A stretch of 43,972 nucleotides of DNA from Acidobacteriaceae bacterium (lineage in GTDB: Bacteria > Acidobacteriota > Terriglobia > Terriglobales > Acidobacteriaceae): contig JASHRF010000119.1 of NCBI GenBank assembly GCA_030037545.1, forward strand, positions 1 through 43,972. Direction: 5' to 3'. The position numbers and the translations under genes are program-made. The notes under the pieces were generated by a model that saw only the letters and a program-made list of their open reading frames with translations, was not told the DNA's origin and did not search any database. Below are positions 31,857 to 39,793 of this stretch, piece by piece; the first letter of the stretch is position 1; each line of letters opens with the position of its first letter.

Positions 31857-32835
31857 GTTCCCTCTGATGTAGAGGCGCAGTAATCTCCACCTTCGTGCCA
31901 CGCCCCTGCGCAGATTGGATGCGGAGTTTGCCTCCCAGGGCATTCAGGCGTTCCCTTATGCCCACCAAGCCGAGACCGGGATGGCCGGAACTGATGGTGC
32001 CGGCGGGGTCGAAACCCACGCCGTTATCGGCTACCTGGCAGCGAAGCCAGGGGCCGCGTTTGCCGATCTGGATGCGCACGCGGGTGGCGTGGGCGTGACG
32101 GCGCACGTTGGTGAGCGCTTCCTGGACGATGCGGTAAAACGAGATCGCGAGCCGGGGTGAGAGGCTGCCTTTCAAGGAGGAATCGACGGTGATGTGCAAA
32201 CCCGTGCGCTGGCCAAAATTGGCAGCCAGGAACTCGACGGCCGGCACCAGGCCGAGGTGGTCGAGCATGGCTGGGCGCAGCTCGTGGGAGAGATCGCGAA
32301 TGCGCTCCTCCACCAGCCCCAGCAGGGCCTTGACGCCGCTCATGCGGGCTTGCACATTGGGCGGCATGTCGCGTATGGCCTCATCCAGGCTGAGGTGGAC
32401 GGCCACCATCAACTGGCCGGCATCGTCGTGCAGCGCCAGCGCGATGCGCTGCACTTCTTCCTCCAGGGTTTCGTTCAATTTGCGCAGCGCGGTATTGGCG
32501 TCGCCGATGGCGCGATGCGTCATCTCGAAAGGGGACATGCTTTCGGTAAAAAACTGGGCGGCTTTGGAGACCGTGGCAGAGGGGTCATCGCGGGCCGGCG
32601 CTTGGTGTAGGGCAGCGGCCAAGGCGTCGTGGTAGAAATGGGCCATGGCCAGCACGCCTTCGCCGGCAGTCAAGGCCTGGCGACCCAGTTCGTATGCCTC
32701 TTCGAGCGGAGCTTCGCCCCCGTTCAGCAGGTAATTGCCTAATGCGCGGGCATATTCGCGCTCGAATTCGTTCCGCGGCGGAGCGGTATCCGTTCCGGTT
32801 GGAGCGGCATCCGTTCCATTTATTGTGGCTTCCAT
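31810..32835 (-). CDS. Histidine kinase with an RsbU-like N-terminal domain
   Basis: 341 residues, with no membrane segment, so cytoplasmic. Residues about 20-110 (YARALGNYLLNGGEAPLEEA through FFTESMSPFEMTHRAI) have the pattern of the RsbU N-terminal domain, the part that binds RsbT in Bacillus. A HisKA_3 dimerisation domain follows, with the phosphorylated His in IALALHDDAGQLMVAVHLSL, and then the ATPase domain with EALTNVRRHAHA (N box), DNGVGFDP (G1) and GLGLVGIRERLNALGG (G2). It overlaps the RsbT-like gene by 16 bases and the regulator gene by 47. The overlaps and the domain choice suggest that RsbT controls this kinase. Confidence 0.9.
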   Translation of the reverse strand: MEATINGTDAAPTGTDTAPPRNEFEREYARALGNYLLNGGEAPLEEAYELGRQALTAGEGVLAMAHFYHDALAAALHQAPARDDPSATVSKAAQFFTESMSPFEMTHRAIGDANTALRKLNETLEEEVQRIALALHDDAGQLMVAVHLSLDEAIRDMPPNVQARMSGVKALLGLVEERIRDLSHELRPAMLDHLGLVPAVEFLAANFGQRTGLHITVDSSLKGSLSPRLAISFYRIVQEALTNVRRHAHATRVRIQIGKRGPWLRCQVADNGVGFDPAGTISSGHPGLGLVGIRERLNALGGKLRIQSAQGRGTKVEITAPLHQREHADSDTPRRRPSRSA

Positions 32836-33374
32836 TTCTTCACCGTGACGGTGGTTCCCTGTCTCGGCCTGGACACGACTTCGAACTCGTCCATAATGCG
32901 TCTCACGCCAGGCAGACCCAGGCCCAGGCCGTGCTCCGGATTGGAACCATCCTGGAGAGCGCTGCGCACGTCGCGAATGCCCGGCCCGCGGTCGGTGGCG
33001 ATAATGACCATGCCCCGGGCGCCCTCATCGCTCTGCAGGTGAATTTCGCCCTGATTGGCGTGGTGGACGATGTTTCGCCCCAGCTCAGAGATGGCGCTGG
33101 CGATCAGGGTGCGATCAATGGACGGAAACTCCAGCTTCGCGGCCAGTTCGCGTGCCCGGCGGCGCGCTTCCAGAATGTCGTCGCTGGTGCGGATGGGAAT
33201 CCGGAATCCATCTTCCTGTGCGGCAATGGTTTGCGCTGGGCGGATGTGTCCCGCCGGCCGCGTGCGCCTGGGGGGGCTCTGAGCCGGGCGCGCCTGACCG
33301 TTGGTCCGCATCTGCCCGAGGGCAGGACGAGCCGGCAATTCGCTGTGATCGACGTTTCTATGAAGATGATTCAA
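32820..33374 (-). CDS. RsbT-type switch serine kinase
   Basis: 184 residues, of which the last ~125 are the GHKL-type kinase domain of RsbT: IPIRTSDDILEARRRA, N box ISELGRNIVHHA, G1 box DRGPGI and the very typical GLGLGLPGVRRIMDEFEVVS. The first ~55 residues are Pro/Arg-rich and not part of the known domain; the start may be internal. In Bacillus, RsbT leaves the stressosome on stress and switches on the RsbU phosphatase by binding its N-terminal domain. Here no RsbR, RsbS or RsbU is adjacent, but the next gene is a histidine kinase with an RsbU-like N-terminus. Confidence 0.9.
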   Translation of the reverse strand: MNHLHRNVDHSELPARPALGQMRTNGQARPAQSPPRRTRPAGHIRPAQTIAAQEDGFRIPIRTSDDILEARRRARELAAKLEFPSIDRTLIASAISELGRNIVHHANQGEIHLQSDEGARGMVIIATDRGPGIRDVRSALQDGSNPEHGLGLGLPGVRRIMDEFEVVSRPRQGTTVTVKKWKPQ

Positions 33375-33568
33375 GCAATCTGTTCACGAATTCCGCGTTG
33401 GCGGCGCGGAATCCGTGCCCTCTTGATGAAAATCCGCAGCCCAGGCAGTCGCCGTGCTCTGCCCTGCTGATATCCGGTTGGATGCGGACAGGGGCTGTAC
33501 TGCTTTCCCGGTATGGCGCAGTGGTATTCACCTGATGGAAATGGGCGTAGGACGGTGGGGAACGCCGG

Positions 33569-33949
33569 ATGTGCCGGTCCCGTCCGGCGAGGATTGGACA
33601 TATACTTGTTCCCCATGAAGGAGTGATCGGTCCAAGCATTTCGATCTGGAGACGCAGGATTGGGGCAGCTACCGCTCTACTGGGTTTGCTCTTGCTCGCG
33701 GTCGCCTGCTTCACTTACGCGAGGTACGCATCAAATCCATCAGACCTGCATGTGCAAGAGAGGCTTCAACATGGACGAGAGCTAGGGCTGCTCTGGAAGT
33801 TGGATTTCTATGGATCGCCCTTTTTATTTGTAGCCTCAATGTTCGGGCTTGGGGTGGGTGCGCTGGAGCGACTTTTAGTCAATGGACTTGCTTTCCTATA
33901 CACTCTGATGACGTTAGGGGCATTTTGTGGCCCTTTCGGATGTAGCTAG
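33569..33949 (+). CDS. Small membrane protein, unknown function
   Basis: 126 residues from ATG at 33569, with GGGG seven bases upstream; a GTG at 33623 is an alternative start. Two or three hydrophobic helices can be read: GAATALLGLLLLAVACFTYA (about 32-51) and a second hydrophobic block from SPFLFVASMFGLGVGALERL to the C-terminus (FLYTLMTLGAFCGPFGCS). Between them is a charged loop (HVQERLQHGRELGLLWKLD). It fits a small inner-membrane protein. It stands alone between the RsbT-like and sigma-54-type genes, divergent from the first and convergent with the second. No family was recognised. Confidence 0.55.
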   Translation: MCRSRPARIGHILVPHEGVIGPSISIWRRRIGAATALLGLLLLAVACFTYARYASNPSDLHVQERLQHGRELGLLWKLDFYGSPFLFVASMFGLGVGALERLLVNGLAFLYTLMTLGAFCGPFGCS

Positions 33950-34028
33950 CTCCTCGTCAAAGCGCTCTTTTTTATTGTTCTCTATTGAAATATTGACCCG
34001 GGGTCTCTTACCACTTGGAGATGTGCGA

Positions 34029-35381
34029 TTAACGGCTGGGTGGCCACGGCGTGCGGTCCATCGGGATCACCTTGCCGCCGCTACCGCGCGGAAACGGGTA
34101 GACACTGCCAGCGCCTCCCCGCGCCACGGACGAAGCCTTGTCCGGGCCAGAGGGCCCCCCGGCACCGGCTGAAGCTATGGACCGCGGCCCCGGGGCTCCG
34201 CGCTGGTCTGCCCAGTTCTGCCTGCGAGAGAAGGCGGACTCAATGCCGTAAGCCCGGATCTTGTAGTGCAAGGCACGCAGGCTGATCTGCAAAAGGCTGG
34301 CGGCGTCCTGACGGTTCCCGCCAGACTGCTCAAGCGCCTGCACGATGGCGGCGCGCTCGGCATCCTGCTTGAGATCGCGAACCAGCGACTTGAGATTGCA
34401 GCTTCCGGGCTTAGCTACGGAGTCGATGCGGATGGGACCCTCGGATTTTGGCGCCGGCTGGGAGCTCTCGGCAGACTGGAAATCCAGTTGGCTCACCGCC
34501 AGTTTCTCATCGCCCAGCACCAGGTAGCGCTTTACAAAGTTTTCGAGCTCGCGCACGTTGCCCGGCCAAAGATAGGCGGCGGTTGTCTCAAGAATGCGCC
34601 GCGTGATGGGCAGGCGCGGCCGGCCGTAGCTGGCCGCCCAGATGGTCATGAAGTAATTGAGGAGGTAGGGCAGGTCTTCGCGGCGCTCGCGCAGCGGGGG
34701 CAGATGAATGGTAAAGACATTGAGCCGGTAGTAGAGATCGGCGCGCAGGGTGCCGTTCTGCACCGTCGGGCGCAGGTCCGCGTTGGCGGCCGCCAGCACG
34801 CGCAGGTTGGAAAAAATCGTACCGGCGCTGCCCAGCCGCGAAAACTCGCCATCCTGTAGAACGCGGAGCAGTTTTGCCTGCGCCGACGCAGGCATGTCGG
34901 CAATGTCTTCGAGCAGGATGGTGCCCTTGTGGCCAATCTCAAATTTTCCCGCGCGCGCCTGGCGGGCGCCGCTGAATGCGCCGGCCTCGTGTCCGAAGAG
35001 CTCGCTCTCAAGAAACTCGGGCTGCAGAGCCGCACAGTCTACTTTCAGGAATTTGCGCGCCGAGCGGCTGGAGAGCTTGTGGATCATGCGCGCGATCAAT
35101 TCCTTGCCGGTGCCGCTTTCGCCCAGCAGGAGCAGGGCGGCGTCGATGCCGGCCACCTGCTCGACCTGACGCCGGACCTCGCGCATGGCGGGGCTCACGG
35201 CCACCAGAGCATGGCGGTTGTCGAGGCGTTCTACTGCGTCTGGACCGCGTTCGCCAGGGGCGGGCTGTGGATGCGCTGGTCCAGCCGCAGTCACAAGGCT
35301 CGCGGGCACAGGGCCCGCGAGATTGATCTCAAGTGCGCTTGCCCATAGGTCGGGCGGAGCAGCAGTGCCGAAATCCGCCAT
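34029..35381 (-). CDS. Sigma-54-type AAA+ transcriptional regulator
   Basis: 450 residues from ATG at 35381, with AAGGAGGA about nine bases upstream. There is no receiver or PAS domain; a short N-terminal part leads to the AAA+ domain: Walker A LLGESGTGKE (87-94), the sigma-54 contact loop GAFSGA (134-139; normally GAFTGA), a Walker B TILLEDI (normally LFLDEI), NGTLRADLYYRLNVF and WPGNVRELENFVKR. A Fis-type HTH follows (IVQALEQSGGNRQDAASLLQ and ISLRALHYKIRAYG), then a Gly/Ser/Arg-rich tail of about 60 residues. It should bind upstream sites and drive sigma-54 promoters, if the changed loop and Walker B still work. It lies upstream of no obvious target gene. Confidence 0.9.
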   Translation of the reverse strand: MADFGTAAPPDLWASALEINLAGPVPASLVTAAGPAHPQPAPGERGPDAVERLDNRHALVAVSPAMREVRRQVEQVAGIDAALLLLGESGTGKELIARMIHKLSSRSARKFLKVDCAALQPEFLESELFGHEAGAFSGARQARAGKFEIGHKGTILLEDIADMPASAQAKLLRVLQDGEFSRLGSAGTIFSNLRVLAAANADLRPTVQNGTLRADLYYRLNVFTIHLPPLRERREDLPYLLNYFMTIWAASYGRPRLPITRRILETTAAYLWPGNVRELENFVKRYLVLGDEKLAVSQLDFQSAESSQPAPKSEGPIRIDSVAKPGSCNLKSLVRDLKQDAERAAIVQALEQSGGNRQDAASLLQISLRALHYKIRAYGIESAFSRRQNWADQRGAPGPRSIASAGAGGPSGPDKASSVARGGAGSVYPFPRGSGGKVIPMDRTPWPPSR

Positions 35382-35583
35382 TTTCGCACGTCCTCCTTGC
35401 CGTGATCTCCGGAGACGGCCCGAACACGAGCTTAACCCTGTCTTAAAAAAACGCAATTCGGCTGAACCCTCGTCAGGAACGGGAAAAATCCCTTAACTGC
35501 GCCCTACATGAAGTTGTCAGGAGCCACCCTACAACCGAGTGCGCCTGCGGCCGCCCGGGAGCAGAGGGCGCGCGGGTAGAGGC

Positions 35584-36651
35584 TCAGGCGGCGACTTGCG
35601 GTCTGCTCTGCTGGCTGCGCCGATGGGCCAAGCGCGTTTCCACTGCCGAGGCTTCGATTTCGCTGTTGATCTCGCCGCCCAACAGGAGCATCAATCCTGT
35701 GATGTAGAACCACATGAGCAGGATGATGACGGTACCCAGCGACCCGTAAGTCACGGAGTAATTGTTGAAGAAATGCAGATATAGGCGGAAACCCACCGAC
35801 GCAATCAGCCAACCGGCGATCCCGACGGCGCTGCCCGGAGTGAGCCAGCGCCAGCGTCGTCTGCGCCAGTCGGGTGCCCAGTAGTAGATGACCGCGAATA
35901 CCAGGATCAGAAGCAGCGTGGCCACGGCCCAAGCGGCTACCCGGATTCCAATGGCCGCGACCAGAGAGGCGAGGTGACCCGATACCCGGGATGCCACGAA
36001 ATGGGCGACAGAATCGGCGCCGAACATCGACAAAAGACTGGCGGTGATCATCGCGGCCACCAGAAACGTGAGCCCGATGGCCTTGATCCGCGCGCCGAGG
36101 TAGGAGCGGGAGTCGTCGATCTTGTAAACGTCGTTCAGAGTGTCCTGAATTGCGGAGATGCCCACCGACGCGGACCACACGGCGCCGATCAGGCTGAAAG
36201 TGATTTTTCCTGAGCTGGCAGTGGCGGCGGTCTGGTTGAAAGTGTGCAGCACTGTTCCGAGGGCGGAGGTGGGCACCACGAGCGCGAGATAACCGAGCAG
36301 CCGGGAATAAATCTGCGCGGAACGCGCCACCAGTCCCAGAATCGCCGCCGCGCAAAACAAGGCGGGAAAAAGAGAGAAGAAAAAATAGAACCCCAACTCC
36401 GCCGCCCGGCCGAAGACGCGATCGTTCAGCAGCGATCTCCACGTCCGGCGAGCGATTTGCTTCACCGAGGTTCCGTGCAGGGTCCAAAGCGAATCGAGCG
36501 GTGCGTGAGCTACGATCCGCCACACGCGGTGTTCTCTCGACTTCTCTGTTTTCGCGTTGTAGCTGGGAATGGCCAACGCTTCCGCCTGCTGGTGCAATTG
36601 GTATGGATGCTCGCCGCACATCGGCCGATAGCCCATTGGAGAGTCCGGCAC
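35584..36651 (-). CDS. YihY/BrkB-family inner-membrane protein
   Basis: 355 residues. After about 70 hydrophilic residues, six hydrophobic helices can be read: LGFYFFFSLFPALFCAAAIL, then LLGYLALVVPTSALG, KITFSLIGAVWSASVGISAI, IKAIGLTFLVAAMITASLLS, AVATLLLILVFAVIYYW and LGTVIILLMWFYITGLMLLL. The motif GGEINSEIEAS after the last helix and the PLDS-like start are typical of the YihY family (once called ribonuclease BN). Function is not known. The start is uncertain because the N-terminal 60 residues are poorly conserved. It is divergent from the BamA-like gene, 61 bases away. Confidence 0.88.
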   Translation of the reverse strand: MPDSPMGYRPMCGEHPYQLHQQAEALAIPSYNAKTEKSREHRVWRIVAHAPLDSLWTLHGTSVKQIARRTWRSLLNDRVFGRAAELGFYFFFSLFPALFCAAAILGLVARSAQIYSRLLGYLALVVPTSALGTVLHTFNQTAATASSGKITFSLIGAVWSASVGISAIQDTLNDVYKIDDSRSYLGARIKAIGLTFLVAAMITASLLSMFGADSVAHFVASRVSGHLASLVAAIGIRVAAWAVATLLLILVFAVIYYWAPDWRRRRWRWLTPGSAVGIAGWLIASVGFRLYLHFFNNYSVTYGSLGTVIILLMWFYITGLMLLLGGEINSEIEASAVETRLAHRRSQQSRPQVAA

Positions 36652-36712
36652 AGAGCGACGGGCGCTGCTCCGGAATCAAACCATCTCAGTTGGCAGTGCA
36701 TCGTAACTCAGG

Positions 36713-39700
36713 GTGATATGGGGTGTTCATCGATCCATTTTCAATGCCTTAGCAGGATGGGCAAAACCACTTTGGCTTCCCGCCAGGCGCGCGTTTTTTG
36801 CTGGAGCATTTTGTGCTGCGGTGCTCAGCGCGCAAGGCGCTGCGCAGCCGGGTGCGGGAAGCCCTGACCAAGCCCCCACCGCCAAGCCGATGCCGGCTAC
36901 CACGCCGGCCGCGGAAGAAATGTTTGCCTCTTACGCGGGGCAAAAAGTGTCCGCGGTTGAAATTGCCGGGCAGCCGAATCTGAACCCTTCTCAATTTACC
37001 GGGCTCATGGCGCAAAAGCCAGGTAAGCCGTTCTCGGCCGCAAAGGTGGAGCAAGCCGCGGCAGCCTTGCGGGCCACGGGAAAATTCAAGCAGGTGCACA
37101 TCGACGTTGAGGCTGAGGCCAATGGCGTGCACGTCATTTATGTTCTGGAGCCCGCCGTCTGGTACGGCATCTACCGGTTTCCGGGCGCGCAGCGCTTTGC
37201 CTATTCAGAGTTGATCCAGGTTTCCGATTATCCGGTTCAAAAACCCTTTAACGCGGCCGAAGTGGAGCGTGACGGCAAAAAGCTGGAATCGTTCCTGCAG
37301 CAGGAGGGTTTCTTCGAAGCGCAGGTGCACACGCAGGTGAATGTCGATGCGCCGCGTGCCATCGCCAATATCGACTTTCATGTCACGCTCGATCGCCAGG
37401 CCAAGTTTGGAGCCCTGTCCATGCAGGGCGGGACGGCGCAGCAGCAAGCGCAGTTGGAGCACAAGGTGACAACGGTCATGGCGCGTCTGCGCGGGGCGGG
37501 CATCCGGCCGGGAAAGGCGTTTCACCATTCCACGCTCAACCATGCCACGCACTATCTTCAATCCACTCTCGAGCACCAGGGCTACCTGAGCGCGCAGGTC
37601 AAGCTTCTGGGAGCTGAGTACCATGCCGATACCAACCGCGCCGACATTCATTTCCAGATCGATCCCGGCGTCAAGACGCACGTGAAGATCACCGGCGCCC
37701 ACATTTGGAGCTGGGACCGCAAAGATCTTCTGCCTGTATATCAGGGCGTCGGTGTCGACCAGGAAACGGTTCAGGAGGGCCGCGACGCGCTTGTCTCCTA
37801 CTTCCAGAAGAAGGGTTTTTTCGATGTGAAGGTGGAGTCGCAGCTCAAAACCGCGTCCAGCGGCGATTCCGTCCTCTACCAGATCGACAAGGAAAAGAGA
37901 CACAAGGTCACGGAGGTTCATCTCACCGGCAACAAGCAACTGCACGGCTCGCGGCTGGGTCTCGCGATCGCGGTCCAGAAAAAGCACTTCTTCTCGCCCG
38001 GCGATTTCAGCGATGACCTGGTTCGCACCAGCATCAAGAATCTGACCGGGATCTATCAGGCAGAAGGCTTCAGCGACGTGAAGGTAACATCTTCGGTGGC
38101 AACTCAGAACGGCAACATTCAAGTCACTTTCAAGGTGGTCGAGGGGCCGCGCAATATGGTCAAGGCGGTGGCCATTGAAGGCGACAAGACATTTCCCGAA
38201 TCGAAGTTTGCTCCGCACGGGTTGAAGGTAAGAGCCGGTCAGCCCTATTCGCAGGCGCACGTGGAAGAGGATCGCACTACCATCATCGCCAATTACCTGC
38301 GTGCCGGTTATCTGAATGTCAGCTTCCGCGAGACCGCTGCGGATGTATCGAAGCAGGAGCCGCACCGCGTCGATGTCGTCTACTACATTGTTGAAGGGCC
38401 GCGCGTGCTGACCGGCGATGTGATTACCCTGGGCCGCGTGCACACCGTGCAGCGTCTCATCAACGGAGACACTTCGCAGATCAAGCCGGAGCGGCCGCTC
38501 ACCGAATCCGGTCTGCTCACCGCCGGCAGCAATCTCTACGATCACACCGGAGTCTTTGATTGGGCCGAGGTCGATCCCAAGCGCGCCATTACTACGCAGA
38601 CGAATGAAGATGTGCTGGTGAAGGTGCACGAGGCCAGGAGAAACGAGTTCCAGTACGGATTCGGGTTTGAAGTCATCGAGCGCGGAGGCAGCATTCCCAG
38701 TGGCACGGTGGCGTTGCCAAACCTTCCACCCATCGGGCTGCCCGCGAGCTTCAAGACCAATGAAAGCACCTTTTACGGCCCGCGGGGCACTGCGCAATAT
38801 ACGCGCAATAACATGCGCGGCAAAGGCGAATCGCTCTCCTTGACTGCATTTGCAGGCCGCCTGGATCAGCGCGGCGCGGTCTACTATATCGATCCCAACT
38901 TTCGCTGGTCGCCGTGGAAGGCGACCACCGATTTGTCCATCGAGCGTAACCAGGAGAACCCGATCTTCTCTTCGCAGATCGCAACCGCCAGCCTGCAATT
39001 TCAGCGGCCCGTCGATCGCAGCAAGAAAAACATCGTGTTTGCCACGTACAGTTACAGCAAGACCGACCTGACGCACGTGTTGCTGGCACAGCTTGTTCCT
39101 CCGCAGGATGATCACATCCGGCTGTCTACGCTGTCGGGCAGTTTTACGCGCGATACGCGAGACAATCCGATGGACGAGCATCGGGGCGTGTTCGACACCC
39201 TGGAACTCGATTTCAATACCAGCAAGCTGGGCTCGAATGTCGACTACGCGAAACTGACGGGCCAGGCCGCGTTCTACAAGGAGAAAATTCACCATATCGT
39301 ATGGGCCGACAGCATTCGCGTGGGGTTGGCCCAGCCCTTCAACAACAGCTTTGTGCCGTTGAGCGAGCAATTTTTCACCGGCGGCGGGAACTCACTGCGC
39401 GGTATTCCGCTGGACAGCGCCGGGCCGCAGCGTTCGATCTACATTTGCCCCAATGGGACCACGTCGTGCGGCACCACAATTCCCTTCCCCACGGGCGGCA
39501 ACGAGATGCTCATCCTCAACTCCGAGGCGCGCATTCCGCTCTCATGGCTCATGAAGAACCTGGGCTATGTTCTCTTCTACGATGGCGGCAGCGTGTTCCC
39601 AGACGTAGGGTTCCACGATTTTAGTTCACTCTATTCAAACAACGTGGGCATCGGGCTGCGCTATGAAACGCCGGTGGGCCCCATCCGCTTCGATCTGGGT

Positions 39701-39784
39701 GAGGACCTGAACACAGAGCCCGGAACGAAGCCGCCGCAACGTTATGGACTGCAATATTTCATCGGTATTGGACAAGCATTCTAA
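36713..39784 (+). CDS. BamA/TamA-family outer-membrane assembly protein
   Basis: 1023 residues from GTG at 36713. A signal peptide is present (LPARRAFFAGAFCAAVLSAQ). Residues about 70-590 hold a string of POTRA domains, seen as repeats of the type GNKQL...G.F..D.V..S...L...Y...GF.DV, for example VTEVHLTGNKQLHGSRLGLA, and several ending KVVEGPR. The C-terminal ~400 residues are a 16-strand Omp85 barrel, with the lid-loop motif FTGGGNSLRGIPLDSAGP (normally VRGY/F) and a final aromatic F signal (GLQYFIGIGQAF). The gene directly precedes tamB by nine bases, so this is likely the TamA partner in the TAM outer-membrane/lipid-transport system, with many more POTRAs than proteobacterial TamA. Confidence 0.93.
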   Translation: MIWGVHRSIFNALAGWAKPLWLPARRAFFAGAFCAAVLSAQGAAQPGAGSPDQAPTAKPMPATTPAAEEMFASYAGQKVSAVEIAGQPNLNPSQFTGLMAQKPGKPFSAAKVEQAAAALRATGKFKQVHIDVEAEANGVHVIYVLEPAVWYGIYRFPGAQRFAYSELIQVSDYPVQKPFNAAEVERDGKKLESFLQQEGFFEAQVHTQVNVDAPRAIANIDFHVTLDRQAKFGALSMQGGTAQQQAQLEHKVTTVMARLRGAGIRPGKAFHHSTLNHATHYLQSTLEHQGYLSAQVKLLGAEYHADTNRADIHFQIDPGVKTHVKITGAHIWSWDRKDLLPVYQGVGVDQETVQEGRDALVSYFQKKGFFDVKVESQLKTASSGDSVLYQIDKEKRHKVTEVHLTGNKQLHGSRLGLAIAVQKKHFFSPGDFSDDLVRTSIKNLTGIYQAEGFSDVKVTSSVATQNGNIQVTFKVVEGPRNMVKAVAIEGDKTFPESKFAPHGLKVRAGQPYSQAHVEEDRTTIIANYLRAGYLNVSFRETAADVSKQEPHRVDVVYYIVEGPRVLTGDVITLGRVHTVQRLINGDTSQIKPERPLTESGLLTAGSNLYDHTGVFDWAEVDPKRAITTQTNEDVLVKVHEARRNEFQYGFGFEVIERGGSIPSGTVALPNLPPIGLPASFKTNESTFYGPRGTAQYTRNNMRGKGESLSLTAFAGRLDQRGAVYYIDPNFRWSPWKATTDLSIERNQENPIFSSQIATASLQFQRPVDRSKKNIVFATYSYSKTDLTHVLLAQLVPPQDDHIRLSTLSGSFTRDTRDNPMDEHRGVFDTLELDFNTSKLGSNVDYAKLTGQAAFYKEKIHHIVWADSIRVGLAQPFNNSFVPLSEQFFTGGGNSLRGIPLDSAGPQRSIYICPNGTTSCGTTIPFPTGGNEMLILNSEARIPLSWLMKNLGYVLFYDGGSVFPDVGFHDFSSLYSNNVGIGLRYETPVGPIRFDLGEDLNTEPGTKPPQRYGLQYFIGIGQAF

Positions 39785-39793
39785 GAGGCCCTT

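Noticed and set aside
37205..39370. 721-residue open frame on the minus strand
   Set aside because: It lies antisense within the BamA-like gene, has no domain sense, and reflects codon bias of high-GC DNA.
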